From Nitrospira sp. SG-bin2 (GTDB taxonomy: Bacteria > Nitrospirota > Nitrospiria > Nitrospirales > Nitrospiraceae), in the NCBI GenBank assembly GCA_002083405.1, contig LVWT01000012.1, positions 87,125-151,124 on the forward strand: a DNA stretch of 64,000 bases. The letters run 5' to 3'. The notes below the pieces were generated by a model. That model was given only the letters and a program-made list of their open reading frames with translations, ran no database searches and was not told the DNA's origin. The translations under genes and the position numbers were made by a program. Every line of letters begins with the position of its first letter. Within the stretch, counting starts at the first letter, position 1. This document shows, one piece after another, positions 43,687 to 51,767 of the stretch.

Positions 43687-45090
43687 ATGGCAGGCTCCAC
43701 CTTACTCGACAAAATCTGGGAATCCCATGTCGTTCGCTCAGAGCCGGACGGAACCACACTGCTGTATATCGATCGGCAACTCGTCCACGAAGTGACGTCT
43801 CCTCAAGCATTTGAAGGATTGAAGCTTGCCGGACGCCGGCCGCGGCGAACCGCGGCTACCCTTGCGGTGCCTGATCACAATGTTCCGACCACCGACCGGA
43901 AGCTTGCAATTGCGGACCCGATCAGCGCCAAACAGATCCAAACCTTGGAGGACAATTGCCGGGATTTTGGGATCACGCTCTATGGCATGAACGATATCCG
44001 GCAAGGCGTCGTCCACGTCATCGGGCCCGAGCAAGGATTCACCCTGCCGGGCACAACGATCGTCTGCGGAGACTCTCACACATCGACCCACGGGGCATTC
44101 GGGGCGCTGGCGTTCGGCATCGGAACCAGCGAGGTCGAACATGTGCTGGCAACCCAATGCTTGGTTCAAAAGCGGCCGAAGACAATGGAAATCCGCGTCG
44201 ACGGCGTGCTGTCGGATCGATGCTCGGCCAAAGACATCATCCTCGCCATCATCGGCAAGATCGGCACTGCCGGGGGAACCGGGTACGTGATCGAATACAC
44301 CGGATCGGCCATTCGCGCCCTGAGCATGGAAGGACGGATGACGCTCTGCAATATGTCGATTGAAGGCGGAGCCCGCGCCGGCATGGTGGCGCCGGATGAA
44401 AAAACGATTGCCTATATCAAGGGGCGTCCGCTCGCGCCCAAAGGCGACCTCTTCGAACAAGCCGTGAATGCCTGGCACAACCTCAAGACCGATGCGGAGG
44501 CCCGGTATGACGTGACGGTCACCTTGCGGGCGGAGGACATCGCGCCTCAAGTCAGCTGGGGAACCAACCCAGGCATGGTGGTCGGGGTGGATCAGACCGT
44601 GCCGGACCCTAAAACAATCTCCGACGAGAACACGAAACACGCGACGGAACGGGCGCTGGAATACATGGGTCTCACTCCCAACATGCCGATCACCGGCATC
44701 ACGATCGACAAAGTGTTTATCGGGTCCTGCACCAACTCCAGAATCGAGGACCTCCGTCTCGCCGCAAGCCTCGCGAAGGGCAAACGGGTAGCGAAGACGG
44801 TCCATGCCATGGTGGTTCCCGGATCGGGGCTCGTCAAGCAGCAAGCAGAAGCGGAAGGGCTGGATCGTGTGTTCCGCGAGGCGGGATTTGAATGGCGCGA
44901 AGCAGGCTGCAGCATGTGCCTGGCCATGAATGCCGACGTCCTCCAGCCGGGGGAGCGATGTGCTTCCACCAGCAATCGAAACTTCGAGGGCCGCCAGGGG
45001 GCGGGAGGCAGAACTCATCTGGTGTCACCGGCGATGGCAGTCGCCGCTGCGATCGAAGGGCACTTTGTGGACATCAGGAACTGGCCATGA
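43687..45090 (+). CDS. leuC: 3-isopropylmalate dehydratase large subunit
   Basis: 467 residues, normal bacterial LeuC length. [4Fe-4S] ligand Cys in VFIGSCTNSRIEDLR (about 343), with the two others in AGCSMCLAMNADVL (about 403 and 406). Substrate motifs VCGDSHTSTHGAFGALAFGI near 126 and LVSPAMAVAAAIEGHF at the end. With LeuD it isomerises 2- and 3-isopropylmalate; in many bacteria the pair also converts citramalate made by CimA. AGGA at 43678 serves the ATG. Confidence 0.98.
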   Translation: MAGSTLLDKIWESHVVRSEPDGTTLLYIDRQLVHEVTSPQAFEGLKLAGRRPRRTAATLAVPDHNVPTTDRKLAIADPISAKQIQTLEDNCRDFGITLYGMNDIRQGVVHVIGPEQGFTLPGTTIVCGDSHTSTHGAFGALAFGIGTSEVEHVLATQCLVQKRPKTMEIRVDGVLSDRCSAKDIILAIIGKIGTAGGTGYVIEYTGSAIRALSMEGRMTLCNMSIEGGARAGMVAPDEKTIAYIKGRPLAPKGDLFEQAVNAWHNLKTDAEARYDVTVTLRAEDIAPQVSWGTNPGMVVGVDQTVPDPKTISDENTKHATERALEYMGLTPNMPITGITIDKVFIGSCTNSRIEDLRLAASLAKGKRVAKTVHAMVVPGSGLVKQQAEAEGLDRVFREAGFEWREAGCSMCLAMNADVLQPGERCASTSNRNFEGRQGAGGRTHLVSPAMAVAAAIEGHFVDIRNWP

Positions 45091-45097
45091 GCCGCGT

Positions 45098-45127
45098 CGC
45101 CTTACGCCTCACGTTTCACGCCTAACG
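45098..45127. repeat. Short repeat between leuC and leuD
   Basis: CGCCTTACGCCTCACGTTTC followed by ACGCCTAACG: three degenerate copies of a CGCCTNACG/TCACG-type heptamer unit. Its complement (GTAAGGCGTGAGG) matches the copies at 2958-2971 and 7990-8004. It ends just before the leuD Shine-Dalgarno site GAGGA. Confidence 0.6.
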
Positions 45128-45135
45128 AGGAACTC

Positions 45136-45756
45136 ATGCAAGCCTTTACTACGCTCACCGGATTAGTCGCTCCGCTCGACCGGGTCAACGTTGACACGGA
45201 CCAGATCATTCCCAAACAGTTTTTGAAAACGATTAAGCGGACAGGCCTTCGCGAAGGACTGTTTTTCGATTGGCGCAGGAAGAAAGATGGATCTCCGGAT
45301 CCCAACTTCTTTTTAAATCAAGCCCGCTATCAGGGCGCCACGATCTTGTTGACCCGAGACAACTTCGGTAGCGGCTCATCCCGCGAACATGCACCATGGG
45401 CGTTGCTCGATCAGGGATTTCGCTGTGTCATTGCTCCGAGCTTTGCCGACATTTTTTACAACAACTGTTTCCAAAACGGGATCTTACCGGTCGTGCTACA
45501 CGCGGACGAAGTGCTGTCCATGATAAAAGACGTCACCGGCACAGAGGGATATCGACTCACCGTCGATCTCGGCGACCAGTGTGTGACGACACCGAATGGA
45601 GCCGCCTACCGATTCGATGTGGACCCCTTCCGCAAAGATTGCCTCTATCGGGGGCTCGATTCCATCGGCCTCACCCTTCAACACGAAGCGGCCATCACGG
45701 CCTACGAGCGCCGGCGCAAGCAGGATGCGCCATGGCTGTTTACCGACATTCGGTAG
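45136..45756 (+). CDS. leuD: 3-isopropylmalate dehydratase small subunit
   Basis: 206 residues. LeuD features: FTTLTGLVAPLDRVNVDTDQIIPKQF at the start, LTRDNFGSGSSREHAPWALLDQG near 75 and APSFADIFYNNCFQNGILPV near 99. The active loop GSGSSREHA is intact. ATG preceded by GAGGA. Forms the LeuCD heterodimer. Confidence 0.98.
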   Translation: MQAFTTLTGLVAPLDRVNVDTDQIIPKQFLKTIKRTGLREGLFFDWRRKKDGSPDPNFFLNQARYQGATILLTRDNFGSGSSREHAPWALLDQGFRCVIAPSFADIFYNNCFQNGILPVVLHADEVLSMIKDVTGTEGYRLTVDLGDQCVTTPNGAAYRFDVDPFRKDCLYRGLDSIGLTLQHEAAITAYERRRKQDAPWLFTDIR

Positions 45757-45775
45757 CACGCGGGAAGGATTGCCG

Positions 45776-46117
45776 ATGAAGTGGGTGGTGACTCTGGTTG
45801 TGTTTCTTCTGGCAAGCTATCTGACAGTCGCCTTCAACTGGACCTATTCGGACGGGAATCGCGCGGGCTACATCCAGAAGTTTTCCAGAAAAGGCTGGGT
45901 GTGCAAAACCCACGAAGGCGAGCTGGCGATGACAACGGTTCCCGGTGTCGCGCCGCTGCTCTGGGGATTTACGGTCTGGGACGATCGGGTAGCCGATGAC
46001 CTCTCACGCGCAATGGGCAAACGCGTCGTCCTGCATTACAAAGAGTACCGCTACCTTCCGACTACCTGCTTCGGTGAAACAACCTACTTCGTCGACCGCG
46101 TGGAAATCCAGGAATAG
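45776..46117 (+). CDS. Small membrane-anchored protein of unknown function
   Basis: 113 residues; ATG preceded by AAGGA. One N-terminal transmembrane helix (about 3-20, WVVTLVVFLLASYLTVAFNW) followed by a soluble domain: GNRAGYIQKFSRKGWVCKTH, EGELAMTT, FTVWDDRVADDL and HYKEYRYLPTTCFGETTYFV, with two cysteines. Similar small proteins exist in Bacteroidetes and Proteobacteria under vague names; no function known to me. It starts 19 bases after leuD and may be co-transcribed by chance. Confidence 0.75.
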   Translation: MKWVVTLVVFLLASYLTVAFNWTYSDGNRAGYIQKFSRKGWVCKTHEGELAMTTVPGVAPLLWGFTVWDDRVADDLSRAMGKRVVLHYKEYRYLPTTCFGETTYFVDRVEIQE

Positions 46118-46143
46118 CCGCTGGGAGACTTTTTAGCATCCTG
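46118..46143. repeat. Solo arm of the 42851-42972 palindromic element
   Basis: CCGCTGGGAGACTTTTTAGCATCCTG matches the complement of the left arm of the element at 42851 except for two substitutions and one missing base. It lies 3 bases from the corA end, between converging genes, where it might help end transcription. Confidence 0.75.
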
Positions 46144-46146
46144 CCG

Positions 46147-47202
46147 TTAGAGCCATTTTCGCTGCCGGAATCCGATCAGCATCCCACCCGCGACAAGTCC
46201 CATGATTCCCAGGATCAGCGGATATCCCCATTCCCATTTCAGTTCCGGCATATGTTCGAAATTCATCCCGTAGATGCTCGCAATAAAGCTGAGCGGCATA
46301 AAGATCGTCGTGATAACCGTGAGCACGCGCATGACGGCATTCAAACGATAGCTGACGCTTGAGAGATACATTTCCAGGCTGGCCGACACCATTTCTCGCA
46401 AGGTCTCGATGGTATCAACGACGTGCACGACGTGATCGTACACATCGCGGAAAAACAGCTTTGTCGGCTCATTGAGAAACGGACATTCGGAGCGAGACAG
46501 ATTACTCATCGCTTCTCTCAGGGGCCAGACAGCCCGGCGCACGAACAGCAGCTTCCGCTTCAACGCCTGGATATGCTTGAGCGTATCGGGCTTGGGATCC
46601 GCCGTCACCCGCTCCTGGAGGGATTCAATCTGTTCGCCAAGCGTTTCCAGCACGACAAAATATTGGTCCACGACCGCATCCACCAACGCATAGAGCAGGT
46701 AGTCTGATCCGTGCTGGCGAAGCCGCCCCTTGCCGCCGCGCAATCGATCGCGCACCGGACGGAACACATCGGTTCCATTCTCTTGAAACGACAAGACATA
46801 GTTACGTCCAAGTACGAAACTCACCTGCTCGACAAGAAGGTTCCCCTGATCGTCCATGGTCAGCATCTTCACGACCAGAAATAAACAGGTCTCATAATCA
46901 TCCAGCTTCGGACGCTGATCCGTATTGGCGATGTCTTCCAAGAGAAGGGGATGAAGGCCGAACTGCTTTCCAAAGGCCTCCAACACATCGACCTTATGCA
47001 CCCCGCTGACATTGACCCACGTCACCGTTTCGTCCACGGGTAAGCGCAAATCGCTCGGGTCCATGACCACACGCTCGTCGCACTGCGAACCTGAATAGGT
47101 GAACAGTGTGATCGCGACTGTGTCCGCACGCTGTTCGCCGATGTGGATCAGCGTGCCGGGCGACAATCCCGTTTTCTTGGATCGCTTTTGAACCAGCTTC
47201 AT
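46147..47202 (-). CDS. corA: Magnesium/cobalt transporter CorA
   Basis: 351 residues. C-terminal two-helix membrane region with the selectivity motif YGMNFEHMPELKW (GMN near residue 314), after a long helical cytosolic funnel (RLRGGKGRLRQHGSDYLLY, the DQYFVVLETLGEQIESLQERV coil). N-terminal alpha/beta domain with MLTMDDQGNLLVEQVSFV. Mg2+ uptake channel. Downstream is the solo repeat arm; upstream a 183-base spacer. Confidence 0.96.
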   Translation of the reverse strand: MKLVQKRSKKTGLSPGTLIHIGEQRADTVAITLFTYSGSQCDERVVMDPSDLRLPVDETVTWVNVSGVHKVDVLEAFGKQFGLHPLLLEDIANTDQRPKLDDYETCLFLVVKMLTMDDQGNLLVEQVSFVLGRNYVLSFQENGTDVFRPVRDRLRGGKGRLRQHGSDYLLYALVDAVVDQYFVVLETLGEQIESLQERVTADPKPDTLKHIQALKRKLLFVRRAVWPLREAMSNLSRSECPFLNEPTKLFFRDVYDHVVHVVDTIETLREMVSASLEMYLSSVSYRLNAVMRVLTVITTIFMPLSFIASIYGMNFEHMPELKWEWGYPLILGIMGLVAGGMLIGFRQRKWL

Positions 47203-47385
47203 AACACGTGCTTGTACGCAGATTCCTACGCGAGGTCAAGCCTATCGAGGCACCGGTTCTCCGTTACGAAGGGATCACCACTCCGTGTCTGTCTTGTCCG
47301 GATACGGTTATGCGGCAGCTGCGCGCCTGTTCCCACGCGGCGACGTATTCACGATGCATGGATTTCTCGTCGCTTGACCGTGAAC

Positions 47386-47835
47386 TCAGGGCGCGGGAGG
47401 GGTAGCACTGAGATTGGCAAGGGAGGACTTCTTACTGAGATGAAACGTGCCGCCTTTTTGGGTGGGCGTATGGTCCGCCCCAATCCGAGCGTACCACCAG
47501 GTACCCTGGCCTTCTGAATGATCCTTCGATAATTTTACCGAGAAACCACCTTCGCGGTCGTTTTCCTTTTGATACCACTTTCCCACCCAGGTCTGGTCTG
47601 AAAATTGAGTGGTTTCAAATCGCCCGTCCTTGTAGGAATAGGTCCCATTCCCTTGTTCGTCAAGTCGAAGAATGATCGCGGCCCCGTCTTCATATTCCCA
47701 CTCCCCTGCCAGCACCGACCGGTCGTCCGCGGACAAATCAACCGAGACCGGTGGCTCAACCATGGAGTGAGCTGCACACCCCACAACTGAGAGGACAGCG
47801 GCAATACCGATCACCGAGTACAGAGGCCTGCTCAT
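47386..47835 (-). CDS. Lipoprotein of unknown function
   Basis: 149 residues. Signal with lipobox LSVVGC near residue 20. Mature part: DDRSVLAGEWEYEDGAAIIL, YSYKDGRFETTQFSDQTWVG, WYQKENDREGGFSVKLS and ADHTPTQKGGTFHL, with the repeated W/Y and G pattern of lipocalin-like or DUF-type beta proteins. Function unknown. It lies alone between corA and a 330-base spacer. Confidence 0.75.
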   Translation of the reverse strand: MSRPLYSVIGIAAVLSVVGCAAHSMVEPPVSVDLSADDRSVLAGEWEYEDGAAIILRLDEQGNGTYSYKDGRFETTQFSDQTWVGKWYQKENDREGGFSVKLSKDHSEGQGTWWYARIGADHTPTQKGGTFHLSKKSSLANLSATPPAP

Positions 47836-48165
47836 GGGGGAAATTCATACCATGGACGTGTGATGCAGACAAGCTAGCAGCCGCTTTTGATATTGGAGTG
47901 ATCAAGAGCTGCTGTCCGACGGGACAGACCCTAAGCATGGCAGCATTCGCACACCAGATTTTCCTAATTGTACTTAGTTAACGAGAACATCCTGTGAGAA
48001 TCTTTACATCTATTCCAGTGACCTTACCTGATCGGCTAGCCTCTCCCCCAACTCAATGGGGCCTGGGGTGAAAAGTGGCAGTTTGGCTGGATGGGAAAAT
48101 GGCCGGAATCGGGCAATGTCTTGACGGCGGGGATCCGTGCAAAGATACATTTAGGGAATAGTCCG
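47836..48165. other. 330-base spacer without genes
   Basis: No coding frame of note on either strand and no strong terminator or promoter pair seen by eye. The A+T-rich part near 47960-48020 could carry a promoter for the lipoprotein gene. Confidence 0.4.
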
Positions 48166-49323
48166 TTACCCAAGCTGTTCTATGCGTAGACTGGCCTGTT
48201 CTAGATCGTCGTCTGTCTTCGCCATGCAAAACCGCATAAAGCGACGGCCCTCCGGCCCTTCGAAGAAGGCTTCTCCCGGTACCCCTGCTACACCGGTTTT
48301 ATCCAAGAGATACATCGCACGATCTCGACCAGTCTTCCCTGGAAGACGTGTCACATCAGCCAGCACATAGTACGCTCCCTGTGGAACAGAGGGAGGCAAG
48401 CCCGCCTTCTCCAGCGCGTGACAGAATCGATCGCGCTTCTGTTGATGCTCTGTTGCAAGGCCGGCATAAAACGATTGCGGCAGCTCACGAATTCCAGCGG
48501 CCACCCCATACTGCAACGGTGTCGGTGCACAGACGTACAGCACGTCGCTCATGGCTCCAATAGCCTTGGCCCACGTGGCCTCTGCCACGCTGTAGCCAAT
48601 CCGCCAACCCGTGATGCTGAACGTCTTGGAGTAGCCTCCAATGGTAACGGTACGAGCAGACATATTGGGAAGAGTCGCGAGACTGATGTGTTCCCGCCCA
48701 TCGAATACGAAATACTCATAAATCTCATCTGTGATCACCATCAGATCATGACGACAGGCCATCTCTGCGATCTGTTCCAACTCTGTTCGTGTGAACACCT
48801 TCCCGGAAGGATTTCCGGGGGAATTCACGACGAGCGCCTTAGCCTTCGGAGTGATCGCCCGCTCCAAATCCTGCATGTCAAAACTCCACTCGGGCGCATG
48901 CATCGAGACATATCGAGGAACAGCCTCGACCGCGAGGATGGCTTGGACATGATACGCGTAGAAGGGTTCAAAGAGGATGACTTCGTCGCCCGGATTAAGC
49001 AGCGCCATGCAAGTCGCCTGGAAAGAACCCGTGGCTCCGGCACTGACCGTAATGTTTGTTTCCGGATCGGCCGTGATGCGATTGTAGCTCGCCAGCTTTG
49101 AGGCGATCGCCTGTCGCAATTCTGAGATCCCGTCAAACCGCGAATAGATGTTATGACCTCGATCCATGGCTGCTTTTGCTGCCTGTATGACAACAGGGGG
49201 AACCGGGGTATCACAAACACCCTGGGACATATTGATCCCGTTGACCTTCGCACAGGCTAGGGTCATGGCTCGGATATCGGATTGAGCAAGGCGGGCGGTG
49301 CGGTCACTTGGGTTGTGTTTCAT
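48166..49323 (-). CDS. Pyridoxal-phosphate aminotransferase, class I/II
   Basis: 385 residues from ATG at 49323. PLP features: VSAGATGSFQATCMALLNPG near residue 95, VVNSPGNPSGKVFTRTELEQ near 168 and GYSKTFSITGWRIGY with the catalytic Lys near 230. It is a soluble aspartate/aromatic/kynurenine-type enzyme (KAT/AAT-like); substrate not readable. The start ATG shares one base with the stop of a short upstream frame resembling this protein's own N-terminus (see pseudogene). Shine-Dalgarno-like GCGAGGG lies within that frame. Confidence 0.9.
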   Translation of the reverse strand: MKHNPSDRTARLAQSDIRAMTLACAKVNGINMSQGVCDTPVPPVVIQAAKAAMDRGHNIYSRFDGISELRQAIASKLASYNRITADPETNITVSAGATGSFQATCMALLNPGDEVILFEPFYAYHVQAILAVEAVPRYVSMHAPEWSFDMQDLERAITPKAKALVVNSPGNPSGKVFTRTELEQIAEMACRHDLMVITDEIYEYFVFDGREHISLATLPNMSARTVTIGGYSKTFSITGWRIGYSVAEATWAKAIGAMSDVLYVCAPTPLQYGVAAGIRELPQSFYAGLATEHQQKRDRFCHALEKAGLPPSVPQGAYYVLADVTRLPGKTGRDRAMYLLDKTGVAGVPGEAFFEGPEGRRFMRFCMAKTDDDLEQASLRIEQLG

Positions 49324-49451
49324 CAGCAAGCCCTCGCCAATCCTTGCGCCATGTTGAGCCCCTTCGCGCTCACACGGGTCTCTGTCCTGGCCCTGATTTC
49401 CGACTGCGCCAGATCCGCCATCCGCCGATTGACCGCACATTCCCTCTTCAT
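49323..49451 (-). pseudogene. Remnant of an aminotransferase N-terminus in front of the intact gene
   Basis: 42 codons from ATG at 49451, with a strong AGGAGG upstream. MKRECAVNRR, LAQSEIRART and KGLNMAQG match the same places in the intact protein (MKHNPSDRTA, LAQSDIRAMT, NGINMSQG), so it looks like a truncated tandem copy. It ends in TGATG: its TGA overlaps the start of the intact gene by one base, which would allow translational coupling. Confidence 0.7.
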
Positions 49452-49615
49452 GGAGTCCCTCCTCCTGTTTGCGGTCTCCTTTCTCGCAAACATCTGTTCA
49501 TTCGTCAACTGGGGAATGCGGTACGAGTTTCTCGTTGGAGGGGGCCCGTGCGATGAGCGAACAGGCGACGAACCTGCGAACCTCGAACAGTCTCCCATCC
49601 CATCAAGACTGCTTA

Positions 49616-50257
49616 TTATGACGTCGCTTGGGTCTGCTTCATCGGCGCAGACCCAGGGCGGGACTTACAGGATGACCGCCCCTCAGACTGTCCACATCTG
49701 TATTGTCCCTTATAATGCTCATAGTGCCTCAGGACCTTCCGAACGTAGGACCGCGTTTCCCGAATACGAGGAATTTTCCCACCCTTCACTCGATGCACCC
49801 CGGCGTTATAGGCTGCCAAGGCCAACGGCAAATCGCCTTCGTAGAGATTGAGCAAATGGCGCAGTTGCTTGGCGCCGCCCCTGATGTTTTGCAACGGATC
49901 GTGGAGGTCGGCTACCCGCAAGGTCGCCGCCGTATCCGGCGTCAGTTGCATCAACCCCACGGCTCCCTTGTGCGACACCACGTCCTGGCGAAAATCCGAT
50001 TCGGTCTTGATCACCGCGCGAAGCAAATCCGGGTCGAGACGATAGCGTACGGCATAGAATGCGATCGCTCGTCGAATTTCCTGGGAGGAATAGCGGACGG
50101 ACCCCTCATAATCCCGTTTCGTCGGGAGAGGGGTCGCCGCGATCATCACGCATGAAAGGAATAGGACCAGCATGCAGCGCAGTGGGAACGCGGCGCCACT
50201 GATAGGCCATATTGGTGTTTGAAAAGCCACATTGTGACCTGATCGTTCCATGTGCAT
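49616..50257 (-). CDS. Lytic transglycosylase, SLT domain
   Basis: 213 residues from ATG at 50257; ATG at 50251 or the internal Met at 50173 (MLVLFLSCVM) are alternatives. Signal peptide near residues 20-45. SLT domain: IRRAIAFYAVRYRLDPDLLR, then KTESDFRQDVVSHKGAVGLM (catalytic Glu in KTESDF), LMQLTPDTA and LALAAYNAGVHRV. It cleaves peptidoglycan in the periplasm. Four cysteines are few; a Lys/Arg-rich tail follows. Confidence 0.93.
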   Translation of the reverse strand: MHMERSGHNVAFQTPIWPISGAAFPLRCMLVLFLSCVMIAATPLPTKRDYEGSVRYSSQEIRRAIAFYAVRYRLDPDLLRAVIKTESDFRQDVVSHKGAVGLMQLTPDTAATLRVADLHDPLQNIRGGAKQLRHLLNLYEGDLPLALAAYNAGVHRVKGGKIPRIRETRSYVRKVLRHYEHYKGQYRCGQSEGRSSCKSRPGSAPMKQTQATS

Positions 50258-50426
50258 GGAAGGACCCGGGTCACAGACTCTTCACTCAAGAGCCATGCCG
50301 TTTTAGCCGGGCATAACCCTATGAAGACTCACACAAACTCGAATCATGTTCTGTGCGATATATGCGACAACTACGACAATTCGGCCATTTTTTGCCGAAT
50401 GGGCGAACTGCCAATCGGACAGACTC

Positions 50427-51047
50427 CTACGATTTGCCCCACAAGGCTTCCAAACGCTGAGCCCGACCACAGCTGAACTTGTAGTACTTATATCTGACCG
50501 GATTCTTCTTGTAGTAATCCTGGTGGTACTCTTCCGCCGGATAGAATGTCGAGGCTTTCACCAGCTGCGTGACAATCGGCGCGGAAAACCGTTTGGATCG
50601 CTCTATCGTGGATTTCGATTCCTCCGAAAGCCGTTGCTCTTCTTCCGTCCCATAGAACACCGCGGACCGATACTGGCTCCCGTGGTCACAGAACTGAGCA
50701 TTCGGCGTCACCGGATCGATATTCCGCCAAAAGGCTTCCAGCAATTTTTGATAACTGACTTTGGATGGATCGTAGCTGATTTCCACCGCTTCGGCGTGGC
50801 CGGTTCTCCCCGCGGAGACCTGCTCATAGGTGGGATCAGACAGGGTCCCGCCCATGTAGCCGGACACAACTGAGACAACACCTTCCACTTTTTCAAACGC
50901 TTCTTCCATGCACCAGAAACAGCCGCCCGCAAAATACGCTTTCGCCGGCGCCGCCGCTTCGCCCACCGAACCTGGCGGCGAGACCGTGATCGCGCCGAAC
51001 ATACAGACACCGATCGCGAAACATGACACGCGTCGAATCGACATCAT
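50427..51047 (-). CDS. msrA: Exported peptide methionine sulfoxide reductase A
   Basis: 206 residues from ATG at 51047 preceded by GAGGAGG (second ATG adjacent). Signal peptide about 1-30. Active site GGCFWCMEEAFEKVEGV near residue 42, with YEQVSAGRTGHAEAVEISYD and AEEYHQDYY. Reduces methionine-S-sulfoxide in proteins, here probably in the periplasm. Cys of KFSCGRAQRL near the end may be the resolving cysteine. Confidence 0.95.
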   Translation of the reverse strand: MMSIRRVSCFAIGVCMFGAITVSPPGSVGEAAAPAKAYFAGGCFWCMEEAFEKVEGVVSVVSGYMGGTLSDPTYEQVSAGRTGHAEAVEISYDPSKVSYQKLLEAFWRNIDPVTPNAQFCDHGSQYRSAVFYGTEEEQRLSEESKSTIERSKRFSAPIVTQLVKASTFYPAEEYHQDYYKKNPVRYKYYKFSCGRAQRLEALWGKS

Positions 51048-51197
51048 GGCTTGATCCTCCTCATTCCGCTTCTGAACATGCGTCGTCCAGGCAGACAACA
51101 TCTTACATCCTACGATGTCCAGACGGAATGAGTGACCGGCGCTGCGAGGAGTCGTCGTGGGGGCTACGTCTTGGTGCTATGAGACCTGTTTTTCTTA

Positions 51198-51740
51198 TCA
51201 CAAAGAGATGTCGTCATAGCCATCGCGCTCTGCAGACCGTGGATGCCGATTGCGTCCCTCCACCTGTTTCATAATCAACGCAATGGCATCTTCCGGCGAA
51301 GCAGCGGCAGCAACCAGCCGCTTCCCCAGCTTGCGAAAGAACGCCACATCCGCCGCCGACGCCTCTACCAAAATGACAGGCTTCCCCGCCTTCACAGCCA
51401 AGGCCACTTCAGACACCGTGCCTGAACCGCTCAGCCCGCACGCGACAACCACCTGGCTCGTCAGCACATTGATGTTGTTGCGGCCGCTGCCCATTTCCGT
51501 CATGATCGGCACATCGACATGGCGGGATACCTTGTCCTTTGCGGTCGGCAGGACACCGATCGTCAGGCTCCCGCCGACTCGCTTGGCGCCTTCGCACGCA
51601 GCGTCCATGACACCGACGTCACGGCCTCCTGTCAGCACGACCCAGCCGCGCCGCGCAATCAACTCTCCCAAAATCCGCGCGTTGTCGAGGTCTTTCTTCT
51701 TGGCCTTCGCCGGCCCCATCACTCCTACAATAAATCGCAT
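51198..51740 (-). CDS. SLOG-fold protein, TIGR00725 / LOG-related
   Basis: 180 residues. Rossmann-like nucleotide-binding pattern: IVGVMGPAKAKKKDLDNARI, VLTGGRDVGVMDAACEGAKR, and ACGLSGSGTVSEVALAVKAG with the GSGT loop. The TIGR00725 group of LOG-like proteins, some possible nucleotide or NAD-derived ligand binders. Known LOG family members cleave cytokinin ribotides, but no PGGxGTxxE motif is seen here, so that activity is unlikely. Basic C-terminal tail. Confidence 0.85.
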   Translation of the reverse strand: MRFIVGVMGPAKAKKKDLDNARILGELIARRGWVVLTGGRDVGVMDAACEGAKRVGGSLTIGVLPTAKDKVSRHVDVPIMTEMGSGRNNINVLTSQVVVACGLSGSGTVSEVALAVKAGKPVILVEASAADVAFFRKLGKRLVAAAASPEDAIALIMKQVEGRNRHPRSAERDGYDDISL

Positions 51741-51767
51741 CGATCCTCCCCATCGTCGTGCAAGATA

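Noticed and set aside
43738..45018. Minus-strand frame of 426 codons inside leuC
   Set aside because: Antisense shadow; leuC is complete with its cluster cysteines.
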